In this document: positions 1-6,641 of the stretch, piece after piece | Numbering within the stretch: position 1 is the first letter of the stretch | Layout of the letters: each line of letters opens with the position of its first letter | Origin: 66-474 sp051961995 | Lineage (GTDB): Bacteria > Pseudomonadota > Gammaproteobacteria > Xanthomonadales > Rhodanobacteraceae | NCBI GenBank assembly: GCA_051961995.1 | Contig: JBQCCR010000051.1 | Coordinates: forward strand, 1-17,986 | Length of the DNA: 17,986 bases | Direction of reading: 5' to 3' | The notes under the pieces: model-generated | What the model was told of the DNA's origin: nothing | The model's database searches: none | Seen by the model: only the letters and a program-made list of their open reading frames with translations | Program-made: the position numbers and the translations under genes

Positions 1-245
1 GGAGGCCGGAGAAGTGGTCGTGTTGGGGAAGCGCGAGCTCGCTCAAAAGTACCCCTCGGGGTTGACGCCGATGCTGCGCTGCCGCGAAAATACGCGCACC
101 GCCGGCGCGATGCGCCGTGCGGTATCCGTGTCCACCACACACAAGGTTATGGACGTACACCCTAGTCGCAGCGCCGCCATCTGCTTGCATCGGATGACGG
201 CGATCACAAACCCGTTCGCCCGCGGTCGTTCCGGCCGGGTCGGCG
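1..245. other. Region upstream of the mgtA leader, no convincing gene
   Basis: No gene is clearly supported here. The plus strand is open from the window edge to a TAG at 257-259. A GGAGG at 1-5 stands 8 nt before a GTG at 14, which could start an 81-residue protein, and third codon positions in the first half are rich in G/C. The predicted protein shows no domain I recognise, and its end runs into the first stem-loop of the mgtA leader. It could be the 3' end of an upstream gene, a small unknown gene, or chance in GC-rich DNA. The mgtA promoter should lie in this stretch, but I could not pick out a confident -35/-10 pair. Confidence 0.2.
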
Positions 246-299
246 CTTTCCTCGACTAGGAAAGTCCCGGTCCGCTCCTGACGGCGCCGCTGGCGCCGT
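246..299 (+). promoter_or_regulatory. Two tandem stem-loops in the mgtA leader
   Basis: Two perfect hairpins follow each other. The first pairs CTTTCCT (246-252) with AGGAAAG (258-264) around a 5-nt loop. The second pairs ACGGCGCC (281-288) with GGCGCCGT (292-299) around the triloop GCT. Neither is followed by a T run, so they are not standard intrinsic terminators. The second ends only 5 nt before the GAGGAG ribosome binding site of the leader ORF at 319. They are probably part of a structured 5' untranslated region of mgtA; this role is inferred from position and structure only. Confidence 0.4.
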
Positions 300-318
300 G
301 ATTCGAGGAGATTGGGCC

Positions 319-441
319 ATGAAACTCCTTCGTGAATTCTGCTTGCGCCTGGCGGCCCGCCATGCGCCGCATTCGCGCAACCGCAACCGCCGTGCGTGGC
401 ACGTGACCGTGCCTGCGCCGCGCGTGCGCCTGGACGCCTGA
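319..441 (+). CDS. Candidate 40-residue leader peptide upstream of mgtA
   Basis: An ATG at 319 follows a strong Shine-Dalgarno GAGGAG at 305-310 with an 8-nt spacer, and the frame stops with TGA at 439-441. The predicted 40-residue peptide is rich in Arg, with several His, and has a VPAPR stretch near its end. It has no signal peptide, membrane segment or known domain. It lies 132 nt before mgtA, between two groups of stem-loops. In Salmonella the mgtA leader encodes the short proline-rich peptide MgtL, whose translation sets transcription elongation into mgtA. By analogy this ORF may be a cis-acting leader peptide. The peptide itself does not resemble MgtL. It could also be an ordinary small protein or a chance ORF; the strong ribosome binding site argues against chance. 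Confidence 0.4.
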   Translation: MKLLREFCLRLAARHAPHSRNRNRRAWHVTVPAPRVRLDA

Positions 442-472
442 TGCGCAGCCTGCGAAAACGAACTCGCCTCTT

Positions 473-547
473 GCGATCCCGACCGTGTCGGGCCGATCGC
501 GATCTCCCATTGCGCTGACCACGAACCCGCTCCACTCGCTTCGTGGT
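473..547 (+). promoter_or_regulatory. Stem-loops between leader ORF and mgtA
   Basis: CCCGAC (478-483) pairs with GTCGGG (487-492) around a CGT triloop. Flanking GCGATC (473-478) and GATCGC (495-500) can extend this into one larger stem, while GATCGCGATC at 495-504 is itself a palindrome, so alternative pairings exist. A second hairpin pairs ACCACGAA (518-525) with TTCGTGGT (540-547) around 14 nt and ends 26 nt before the mgtA ATG. Mutually exclusive stems after a translated leader ORF are what attenuation-type control needs. No T run follows the last stem, so Rho-dependent or translational control fits better than intrinsic termination. Confidence 0.4.
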
Positions 548-573
548 GATAACAAGAATCACGGAAGCGAGCC

Positions 574-3219
574 ATGCTGCAAACCCCGCCCAACGACGTG
601 CGACAAGCTGCTGCCGTGAAGAACGGCGCAAGCAGCGCGCATCCGCGCGTGGCGGAACAGGCGTGGCGCACGAATGCGGAATTGCTGCAGGCACTGGACG
701 CCAGCGTCGCCGGACTGGACGAGGAGCAGATCGAGTCGCGGCTGGATCGCGACGGCGCCAACGAAGTCAGTCACGAGAAACCGCCACATTGGTCGCGGCA
801 GTTGCTGCGGGCGTTCAAGAACCCGTTCATCGTGGTGCTGGTGGTGCTCGCCATCGTGCAGCTGGCGACCTCGGATGACGTCACCGGCCCGATCATCATC
901 GCGGTGATGGTGCTGGTCAGCGTCACGCTGAGCTTCACCCAGGAATTCCGTTCCTCGAAAGCCGCCGAACAACTGAAGGCGATGGTGCGCAACACGGCCA
1001 CCGCCACCCGGCGCGCGTCCGACGGCCACAGCGAGCGCATCGAAGTGCCGGTCGGCGAGCTGGTGGCCGGCGACATCGTGCATCTGGCCGCGGGTGACAT
1101 GGTGCCCGCGGACCTGCGCCTGCTCGGCGCGAAAGACCTGTTCGTCAGCCAGGCCATCCTCACCGGGGAGTCGCTGCCGGTGGAGAAGAGCGCGCCAATC
1201 CCGGGCATGCAAACGCAGGTCGGCACGCCGCTCGACCTGCCGGGCGTGTGCTACATGGGCACCAACGTGATCAGCGGCAGCGCAACGGCGGTCGTGGTCG
1301 CAACCGGGCCGCGCAGCTACCTCGGTTCGCTCTCGCGCACCATCGTCGGCCAGCGTGTGCAGACCAGCTTCGATCGCGGCGTCAACAGCGTGTCGTGGCT
1401 GCTGATCCGTTTCATGGCGGTGATGGTGCCGATCGTGTTCGTGGTCAACGGACTCGACAAGGGCAACTGGCTGGAGGCCTTCCTGTTTGCGCTCTCCGTT
1501 GCGGTCGGCCTGACTCCGGAAATGCTGCCGCTGATCGTCACCGCCAACCTCGGCAAGGGCGCGCTGGCGATGTCGCGGCGCAAAGTCGTCGTGAAGCGCC
1601 TGAACGCGATCCAGAACTTCGGTGCGATGGACGTGCTGTGCACCGACAAGACCGGCACGCTGACGCTCGACAAGATCGTGCTGGAACGCCATCTGGATCT
1701 CGACGGCGAGGAATCCGAGGACGCGCTCGAATACGGCTATCTCAACAGCCATTTCCAGACGGGCCTGAAGAACCTGATGGACAAGGCGGTGCTGTCGCAC
1801 CGCGATCTGGAGGGCACGCTCGCTCGCTGGCGGCTGGTGGACGAGATTCCGTTCGACTTCCAGCGCCGGCGCATGTCGGTGATCGTGACGCGCGATGAGC
1901 GCGAGCACGTGTTGGTTTGCAAGGGCGCGGTCGAGGAAATGCTCTCGATCTGCACGTCCGCACGCGATGGCGAAACCGTCGCGCTGCTGACGGACGAGCG
2001 CCGCGCGGAAATCCGTGCGATGACGCGGCGTCTGAACGAAGACGGCCTGCGCGTGCTGATCGTGGCGATCCGCACGCAGCCGGTGCACACGCACACCTAC
2101 GGCATCAAGGACGAATGCGAACTGACGGCGATCGGCTGCCTGGCCTTCCTCGATCCGCCGAAGGATTCGGCCGCGACCGCCATCGCCGCGCTGCACCAGC
2201 ACGGCGTCGAGGTGAAGGTGCTGACCGGCGACAACGAGGCGGTCACGCGCAAGATCGCGCGCGAGGTCGGCCTGGACATCGCGCATTCGGTGCAGGGTCG
2301 CGAGATCGAGCCGCTGGATGACGCGGCGCTGGATGCGCTGGTCGCGCGTACCACCGTATTCGCCAAGATGTCGCCGTTGCAGAAGGCACGCGTGGTGAAG
2401 TCGCTGCAGCGCCAGGGCCACACCGTGGGTTTCCTCGGCGACGGCATCAATGACGCGCCGGCATTGCGCGAGGCCGATGTCGGCATCTCGGTGGACACCG
2501 CCACCGACATCGCCAAGGAGTCGGCCGACATCATCCTGCTGGAAAAGAACCTGATGGTGCTGGAGGAGGGGGTGCTGGAAGGCCGCGTCACCTTCGGCAA
2601 CATCATGAAGTACATCAAGATGACGGCCAGCTCCAACTTCGGCAACGTGTTCAGCGTGCTGATCGCGAGCGCGTTCCTGCCGTTCCTGCCGATGCTGCCG
2701 CTGCAGATCCTGGTGCAGAACCTGCTTTACGACATCTCGCAGCTTTCGATCCCGTTCGATCGCATGGACGAGGAATACCTGGCGCAGCCGCGCAAGTGGG
2801 ACGCCGGCGACATCGGCCGCTTCATGGTGCGGATCGGTCCGGTGAGTTCGATCTTCGACCTCACCACCTTCGCGCTGATGTGGTGGGTGTTCAAAGCCAA
2901 TTCGCCTGGCAGCCAGTCGCTGTTCCAGACCGGCTGGTTCATCGAGGGCCTGCTTTCGCAGACGCTGATCGTGCACCTGATCCGCACCCGCAAGATCCCG
3001 TTCGTGCAGAGCATCGCTGCCGCGCCGGTGATGGCGATGACCTTGGCGATCATGGGCGTGGGCGTGCTGATCCCGTTCACCGTGCTGGGCGCCAAGCTCG
3101 GCATGAGCGCGCTGCCGCCGCCGTACTTCGCCTGGCTCATTGCCACGCTGGTGTGCTACTGGGTGCTGACGCAGGTGGTGAAGCGGGTGTACATGCGGCG
3201 GTATGGGAGTTGGCTCTAG
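574..3219 (+). CDS. mgtA: Magnesium-transporting P-type ATPase (MgtA/MgtB type)
   Basis: This inner-membrane P-type ATPase (class IIIB) imports Mg2+ at the cost of ATP. The 881-residue product is close to the usual MgtA length (about 900). The actuator loop has TGES at 197-200, the M4 ion site is PEMLP at 315-319, and the phosphorylated Asp is D358 in DKTGT. The nucleotide-binding loop has KGA at 450-452, and the hinge motif GDGINDAP is at 622-629. Hydrophobic helices flank these in the expected two, two and six pattern. The start at 574 follows a purine-rich GGAAGCGAG at 563-571 that can serve as ribosome binding site. The gene is apparently monocistronic, with a structured leader upstream and a palindromic repeat about 25 nt after the stop. 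Regulation by Mg2+ through the leader is likely but inferred. The family call is secure; MgtA and MgtB cannot be told apart by eye. Confidence 0.94.
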   Translation: MLQTPPNDVRQAAAVKNGASSAHPRVAEQAWRTNAELLQALDASVAGLDEEQIESRLDRDGANEVSHEKPPHWSRQLLRAFKNPFIVVLVVLAIVQLATSDDVTGPIIIAVMVLVSVTLSFTQEFRSSKAAEQLKAMVRNTATATRRASDGHSERIEVPVGELVAGDIVHLAAGDMVPADLRLLGAKDLFVSQAILTGESLPVEKSAPIPGMQTQVGTPLDLPGVCYMGTNVISGSATAVVVATGPRSYLGSLSRTIVGQRVQTSFDRGVNSVSWLLIRFMAVMVPIVFVVNGLDKGNWLEAFLFALSVAVGLTPEMLPLIVTANLGKGALAMSRRKVVVKRLNAIQNFGAMDVLCTDKTGTLTLDKIVLERHLDLDGEESEDALEYGYLNSHFQTGLKNLMDKAVLSHRDLEGTLARWRLVDEIPFDFQRRRMSVIVTRDEREHVLVCKGAVEEMLSICTSARDGETVALLTDERRAEIRAMTRRLNEDGLRVLIVAIRTQPVHTHTYGIKDECELTAIGCLAFLDPPKDSAATAIAALHQHGVEVKVLTGDNEAVTRKIAREVGLDIAHSVQGREIEPLDDAALDALVARTTVFAKMSPLQKARVVKSLQRQGHTVGFLGDGINDAPALREADVGISVDTATDIAKESADIILLEKNLMVLEEGVLEGRVTFGNIMKYIKMTASSNFGNVFSVLIASAFLPFLPMLPLQILVQNLLYDISQLSIPFDRMDEEYLAQPRKWDAGDIGRFMVRIGPVSSIFDLTTFALMWWVFKANSPGSQSLFQTGWFIEGLLSQTLIVHLIRTRKIPFVQSIAAAPVMAMTLAIMGVGVLIPFTVLGAKLGMSALPPPYFAWLIATLVCYWVLTQVVKRVYMRRYGSWL

Positions 3220-3237
3220 CCAAGCGCTTCAACACCC

Positions 3238-3276
3238 GTCACTCCGGCGATGGAGCTCTTGGCCGGAACCCAGTGC
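3238..3276 (+). repeat. Diverged palindromic intergenic repeat after mgtA
   Basis: TCCGGC (3243-3248) pairs with GCCGGA (3262-3267) around a 13-nt loop, flanked by GTCA on the left and CCAGTG on the right. The same flanks and core occur at 15939-15965, where the loop is a GAAA tetraloop. This appears to be a decayed copy of the same dispersed GTCATCCCGGCGAAAGCCGGG-type repeat. It may also act as a weak terminator for mgtA, although no T run follows. Confidence 0.45.
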
Positions 3277-3366
3277 CGTACACATACAGCGCGGATTTGT
3301 GCTTCGACACGGCCTCCATGGCCTGCATCGTCGAATGCACTACCATCATGCTTTCGGAGAATGCGC

Positions 3367-3846
3367 ATGACCACGATCTATGACTTCGAAGCGAACACGC
3401 TGGAAGGCGAATCGCGCAAGCTGGATGCCTGGCGCGGACAGGTGATGCTGATCGTGAATGTCGCCAGCAAGTGCGGCTTCACGCCGCAGTACACCGGGCT
3501 GGAAGCGCTGTATCGCGAACACAAGGATCAGGGTTTCACGATACTCGGCTTTCCCTGTGACCAGTTCGGCCATCAGGAACCCGGCGATGCGGAAGCGATC
3601 CGCAATTTCTGCTCGCTCAATTACGAGGTGAGCTTTCCGCTGTTCGCCAAGATCGAGGTCAACGGCGAGCACGCGCATCCGCTATACAAGTTTTTGAAAC
3701 ACGCCGCGCCCGGCCTGCTCGGCAGCGAGGCGATCAAATGGAACTTCACCAAATTCCTGGTTGACCGCGAAGGGAACGTGGTGCGCCGCTATGCGCCGGC
3801 CGATACGCCGGAGAAGATCGGGAAGGATCTGGCCGCGCTGATGTAG
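3367..3846 (+). CDS. Glutathione peroxidase family thiol peroxidase (Cys type)
   Basis: This is a thioredoxin-fold peroxidase that reduces hydrogen peroxide and lipid hydroperoxides. The 159-residue product has no signal peptide, so it is cytoplasmic. The catalytic tetrad is visible as C36 in the ASKCGFT motif (Cys instead of selenocysteine), Q70 in FPCDQFGHQEP, and W125-N126 in WNFTKF. Two further cysteines, C64 and C82, match the numbering of yeast Gpx3/Orp1. C82 is the resolving cysteine there, so a two-Cys, thioredoxin-dependent mechanism is likely. I chose the ATG at 3367 because GGAGA at 3356-3360 stands 6 nt before it. An in-frame ATG at 3361 would leave no spacer, and an earlier in-frame start at 3250 lies in the repeat region. 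The stop codon TAG is part of a GTAG REP foot. Confidence 0.93.
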   Translation: MTTIYDFEANTLEGESRKLDAWRGQVMLIVNVASKCGFTPQYTGLEALYREHKDQGFTILGFPCDQFGHQEPGDAEAIRNFCSLNYEVSFPLFAKIEVNGEHAHPLYKFLKHAAPGLLGSEAIKWNFTKFLVDREGNVVRRYAPADTPEKIGKDLAALM

Positions 3847-3865
3847 GAGCGCGCCTGCGCGCGAC
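3843..3865 (+). repeat. GTAG-footed REP palindrome, plus orientation
   Basis: GTAG at 3843-3846 is followed by a GC palindrome in which GCGCG (3849-3853) pairs with CGCGC (3858-3862). Small palindromes with a 5' GTAG foot are the hallmark of REP elements mobilised by RAYT (REP-associated TnpA-REP) transposases and are frequent in xanthomonads and pseudomonads. The TAG of the foot is also the stop codon of the peroxidase gene. No RAYT gene is present in this window. Confidence 0.55.
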
Positions 3866-3872
3866 GGAGCAG

Positions 3873-3929
3873 GCCGGATCAAGCCGCATGAGCGGCGGAT
3901 CCGGCACTGCGTGCCCTGATCCGCCCTAC
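3873..3929 (-). repeat. GTAG-footed REP palindrome, minus orientation, with overlapping alternative hairpin
   Basis: Read on the minus strand, GTAG (3926-3929 reversed) precedes a long hairpin. GGCGGATC (3894-3901) pairs with GATCCGCC (3918-3925), and inside it GGCAC (3903-3907) pairs with GTGCC (3911-3915). An overlapping, mutually exclusive hairpin pairs GCCGGATC (3873-3880) with GATCCGGC (3898-3905) and GCCGC (3883-3887) with GCGGC (3892-3896). With the plus-oriented REP at 3843 it forms an inverted pair with both GTAG feet outward, as in REPINs/BIMEs. It may also protect the peroxidase mRNA 3' end or terminate transcription. Confidence 0.6.
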
Positions 3930-3962
3930 GGGCCTTGAGCCATTCCGCTTGCAGGGATCACG

Positions 3963-4601
3963 ATGAACGTTGCGCGCTGGTACTTCGATCTGATTTCGCC
4001 TTATGCCTATCTGCATTTGAAGCAGTTCGGGCGATTGCCGCACGACGTGGAGATCGAATATGTGCCGGTTCTTTTCGCTGGACTGCTCGCATATTGGGGA
4101 CAAAAAGGACCGGCGGAAATCGCCCCCAAGCGCCGCCATACGTATCGCCAGGTCGTCTGGCTGGCCAGGCATCTGGACATCCCGTTTCGGCTGCCGCCGC
4201 AACATCCGTTCAACCCACTCCATGCATTGCGACTTCTGCTCGCCGCCGGACCGACGCATGAACGCGCGGAAATTGCCTTCGACATGGTCTGGAAGGAGGG
4301 CAGGGACTTGCAATCGCAAAGCTCATTGGTCGAGCTCGGGCGCAGGCTCGGTATCGGCGATGTCGAAGGCGCGCTGAAAGATGCGGCCGTGAAGCAACGG
4401 TTGCGTGACAATACCGACGGGGCGATCCGCAGCGGAATTTTCGGTGTGCCGACTTTCCTGGTTGATGGCGAGATTTTCTGGGGTCAAGACTCGCTGGAGA
4501 TGATGCTGGAATATCTTCGCAACCCAGCTGTCTTCAATTCACCGGAGATGCGGCAGGCAGACAGCATCCCCGTCGGCGCAAGCCGAAGCGAACATCGTTA
4601 G
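3963..4601 (+). CDS. 2-hydroxychromene-2-carboxylate isomerase-like protein (GST kappa / DsbA fold)
   Basis: The 212-residue protein belongs to the DsbA-like thioredoxin-fold family that includes NahD of naphthalene degradation and eukaryotic GST kappa. The N-terminal WYFDLISPYAYL motif puts the conserved glutathione-activating Ser at S12. The C-terminal GVPTFLVDGEIFWGQDSL motif carries the cis-Pro typical of the fold. There is no CXXC, so it is not a disulfide oxidoreductase. It starts at ATG 3963 with CAGGGA at 3952-3957 as ribosome binding site. No aromatic-degradation genes lie nearby, so the true substrate is unknown and a glutathione-dependent isomerase or transferase role is all that can be inferred. 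Codons are visibly more A/T-ending than in the flanking genes. Its TAG overlaps the dnaG stop by 4 nt on the opposite strand. Confidence 0.87.
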   Translation: MNVARWYFDLISPYAYLHLKQFGRLPHDVEIEYVPVLFAGLLAYWGQKGPAEIAPKRRHTYRQVVWLARHLDIPFRLPPQHPFNPLHALRLLLAAGPTHERAEIAFDMVWKEGRDLQSQSSLVELGRRLGIGDVEGALKDAAVKQRLRDNTDGAIRSGIFGVPTFLVDGEIFWGQDSLEMMLEYLRNPAVFNSPEMRQADSIPVGASRSEHR

Positions 4602-6346
4602 GCAACGGGATTTGTCGATTGCGCTTTGCGCGCAAGCAATTCGCGGAGTTCGTTCTTTTCCGACGCATCCAGCGCGCCTTCGGTTTGCTTGCGGATCAGC
4701 GCGTCGAGGCGTTGCTGCACGGTCTGCTCGGCGAGTTTGCGCAACGCGTCGGCGAATTCCTCGCGCAGGGTTTCCGGCTCGCCGGGAAATTCGATCACCG
4801 CCAGTTTTTGCAGCGCATTCGATTCCGGGCGGCCCGCGAAATGTTCCAGGATCGCCGCGGTGTTGATCTCCGGCCGCGTGCGCGCGAGGTCGAGCAGTTC
4901 CACGAGCAACGGCACGCCCGGCTTGTCCAGCGTGGCGAACGCGTATGGCGCCTGCGCTTCGCCCGCAAGCGCGGGTGCGGCCAGCAGCATTGCAATGGCA
5001 CTGCGCACCAAAGTTCGGCGCGGCGCGTTGTCGGTGGGGGATGCACTGCGTGCCGCCATACGCGCGGAAGCCGCGGGCGCCGCGGTACCGGCATTCAAGC
5101 CGGTGCGCTTCTCCAGTTCCGCGTACATCAAGTCGCGGAAGGCGCCGTCCGGCAATTTCGCGAGTAGCGGTTTGGCGTGTTCGGCCAAGCGTGCACGGCC
5201 GTCCAGCGTGGCCACGTTCACGTCGCGGGAGAGTTCCGAATAGAAGTATTCCGACAACGGCATCGCCTGCTTGATGCGTGCCTCGAAGCCGGCGCGACCT
5301 TCCTTGCGGACCAGGCTGTCGGGGTCCTCGCCTTCCGGCAGAAACAGGAAGAACGCCTGCCGTCCATCGCGCATGCGCGGCAGCACCGACTCCAGCGCGC
5401 GCCACGCGGCGGAACGCCCGGCGCGGTCGCCATCGAAGCAGAACACCACATCCGGCGCGGCACGGAACAGCAATTCCGCGTGTTCGTGGGTGGTGGCCGT
5501 GCCGAGCGTGGCAACGGCCTGCGTGATGCCGGCCTGATGCAACGCGATCGCATCCATGTAGCCTTCGACCACCAGCAGGCGTTCCAGTTTGCTGTTGGCC
5601 TGCCGCACCTGCCACAGCGCGAACAGCTCGCGGCCCTTGTGGAACAGCGGCGTCTCGGGAGAATTGAGATATTTCGGCGACTGCTCCGAACTCAAAACGC
5701 GACCGCCGAACGCAATCACGCGTCCGCGCCGGTCCAGGATCGGGAACATCAGCCGTTCGCGGAAGCGGTCGTATTGGTTGCCGCGATCGCCGCTGGACAC
5801 CATGCCGGCCTGGTCCAGCAGCTTCAGGCGCGCGTCGTTGGTGCCGAGCGCACGCTTCAGGCCGTCCCACCCCGCAGGGGCCCAGCCGATCCGGAAGCGC
5901 GTGATGGTGTCGGCATCCAGCCCCCGTTGTTCGCAATACGCACGCGCGGAATCGCTCCTGCCGAGCTCCTTCTGGAAAAAACCCGCGGCGGCATCGAGTA
6001 ATGCGTAGAGATCGGTCTTGTCCTCGCGCGGACGCTCGTCGCCGCCTTCGTGCGGCACCTTCATGCCGACCGACTGCGCCAGTTCCTCGATCGCGTCGGG
6101 AAATTCCAGCCGCTCGTAGTCCATCAGGAACTTGATCGCGCTGCCGTGCGCGCCGCAGCCGAAGCAGTGGAAGAACTGCTTGGTGGGGCTGACGTAGAAC
6201 GACGGCGAACGCTCGTCGTGGAACGGGCAGCGTGCGGTCCACTCGCGCCCGGCCTTCTTCAACGGCACGCGCCGCTCGATCACCTCGACGATGTCGAGGC
6301 GCGCCAGCAGTTCGTCAATGAAGCGTTCGGGGATGCGGCCGGGCAT
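4598..6346 (-). CDS. dnaG: DNA primase DnaG
   Basis: DnaG makes the RNA primers for lagging-strand synthesis at the replication fork, together with DnaB helicase. The 582-residue length matches E. coli DnaG (581). The N-terminal zinc-binding domain has C40, H43, C61 and C64. The TOPRIM catalytic domain shows E261 in VVEGYMD and D305/D307 in FDGDRAG, with the same spacing as the E. coli metal-binding acidic residues. The C-terminal part (after about residue 430) is poorly conserved, as expected for the DnaB-interaction domain. The start is fixed by the family pattern GRIPERFIDELL directly after Met. The Shine-Dalgarno is poor, and the ATG lies inside an inverted repeat. It usually sits with rpsU and rpoD; here a DUF1328 gene is upstream and a convergent gene is downstream. 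Confidence 0.97.
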   Translation of the reverse strand: MPGRIPERFIDELLARLDIVEVIERRVPLKKAGREWTARCPFHDERSPSFYVSPTKQFFHCFGCGAHGSAIKFLMDYERLEFPDAIEELAQSVGMKVPHEGGDERPREDKTDLYALLDAAAGFFQKELGRSDSARAYCEQRGLDADTITRFRIGWAPAGWDGLKRALGTNDARLKLLDQAGMVSSGDRGNQYDRFRERLMFPILDRRGRVIAFGGRVLSSEQSPKYLNSPETPLFHKGRELFALWQVRQANSKLERLLVVEGYMDAIALHQAGITQAVATLGTATTHEHAELLFRAAPDVVFCFDGDRAGRSAAWRALESVLPRMRDGRQAFFLFLPEGEDPDSLVRKEGRAGFEARIKQAMPLSEYFYSELSRDVNVATLDGRARLAEHAKPLLAKLPDGAFRDLMYAELEKRTGLNAGTAAPAASARMAARSASPTDNAPRRTLVRSAIAMLLAAPALAGEAQAPYAFATLDKPGVPLLVELLDLARTRPEINTAAILEHFAGRPESNALQKLAVIEFPGEPETLREEFADALRKLAEQTVQQRLDALIRKQTEGALDASEKNELRELLARKAQSTNPVA

Positions 6347-6372
6347 CCGGTTAGTTTCGCATGCCCGGCCGC
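6335..6372 (-). promoter_or_regulatory. 12-bp perfect inverted repeat spanning the dnaG start codon
   Basis: GCGGCCGGGCAT (6335-6346) is the exact reverse complement of ATGCCCGGCCGC (6361-6372), with 14 nt between. In the minus-strand transcript the dnaG ATG and its next three codons form the 3' arm of the stem. The loop also contains a minimal ATG-CGA-AAC-TAA frame (6362-6351) that ends 4 nt before the dnaG ATG. No T run follows, so it is not a standard terminator. A start-codon-sequestering hairpin would lower dnaG translation; this role is inferred. Confidence 0.6.
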
Positions 6373-6384
6373 GTCACATCCGGC

Positions 6385-6567
6385 CTAGGTGGCCAGGTGG
6401 AAAATGCCCACGATGGCGAGGATCACGATGATGAACAGGATCAGGAAGACCACGAACAGGATCTTCGCGATCGTTGCGGCGACGCCGCTGATGCGGGTGA
6501 AACCCAGACCGCCCGCGATCAGGGCGATGATGGCGCAGATGACGGCCCACCACAGCAGATGACCCAT
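6385..6567 (-). CDS. DUF1328 family small membrane protein
   Basis: This 60-residue, very hydrophobic protein has two membrane segments, about residues 5-25 (LWWAVICAIIALIAGGLGF) and 33-57. They are separated by a short loop with the TRISG motif, which is the typical DUF1328/YtjA pattern. Function is not known; members are often stress- or stationary-phase induced. The start at 6567 follows an excellent AAGGAG ribosome binding site 7 nt upstream on the minus strand. Longer in-frame starts upstream would add Arg/Pro-rich sequence foreign to the family and are rejected. It precedes dnaG on the same strand with a 38-nt gap filled by the inverted repeat, so partial read-through into dnaG is possible. 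Confidence 0.88.
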   Translation of the reverse strand: MGHLLWWAVICAIIALIAGGLGFTRISGVAATIAKILFVVFLILFIIVILAIVGIFHLAT

Positions 6568-6641
6568 GACACGCTCCTTGTCGGGTGCGTTGCTTGGACG
6601 CACTCCGATTGTGAACGGCCGGTGTGTAAAGCGCGTGTGTA

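Noticed and set aside
62..93. TTGACG with a downstream AAATAC as a possible promoter
   Set aside because: The spacer is about 20 nt and the -10 match is weak; such matches are expected by chance.
145..159. GGTTA-TGGAC-GTACA resembling a PhoP box upstream of mgtA
   Set aside because: The right half-site matches poorly and no -10 element stands at the right distance; mentioned only because PhoP controls mgtA in enterobacteria.
559..2976. An 805-codon open frame on the minus strand opposite mgtA
   Set aside because: mgtA has every P-type ATPase motif on the plus strand. The antisense frame is His/Arg/Gln-rich without domains, a usual artefact of GC-rich codon bias.
3250..3366. A 39-residue N-terminal extension of the glutathione peroxidase
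   Set aside because: It runs into the palindromic repeat, is not family-like, and a proper ribosome binding site serves the ATG at 3367.
6335..6372. The dnaG-proximal inverted repeat as an intrinsic terminator of the DUF1328 transcript
   Set aside because: No T run follows the stem on either strand, and the stem extends into the dnaG coding region; start-site sequestration or a binding dyad fits better.
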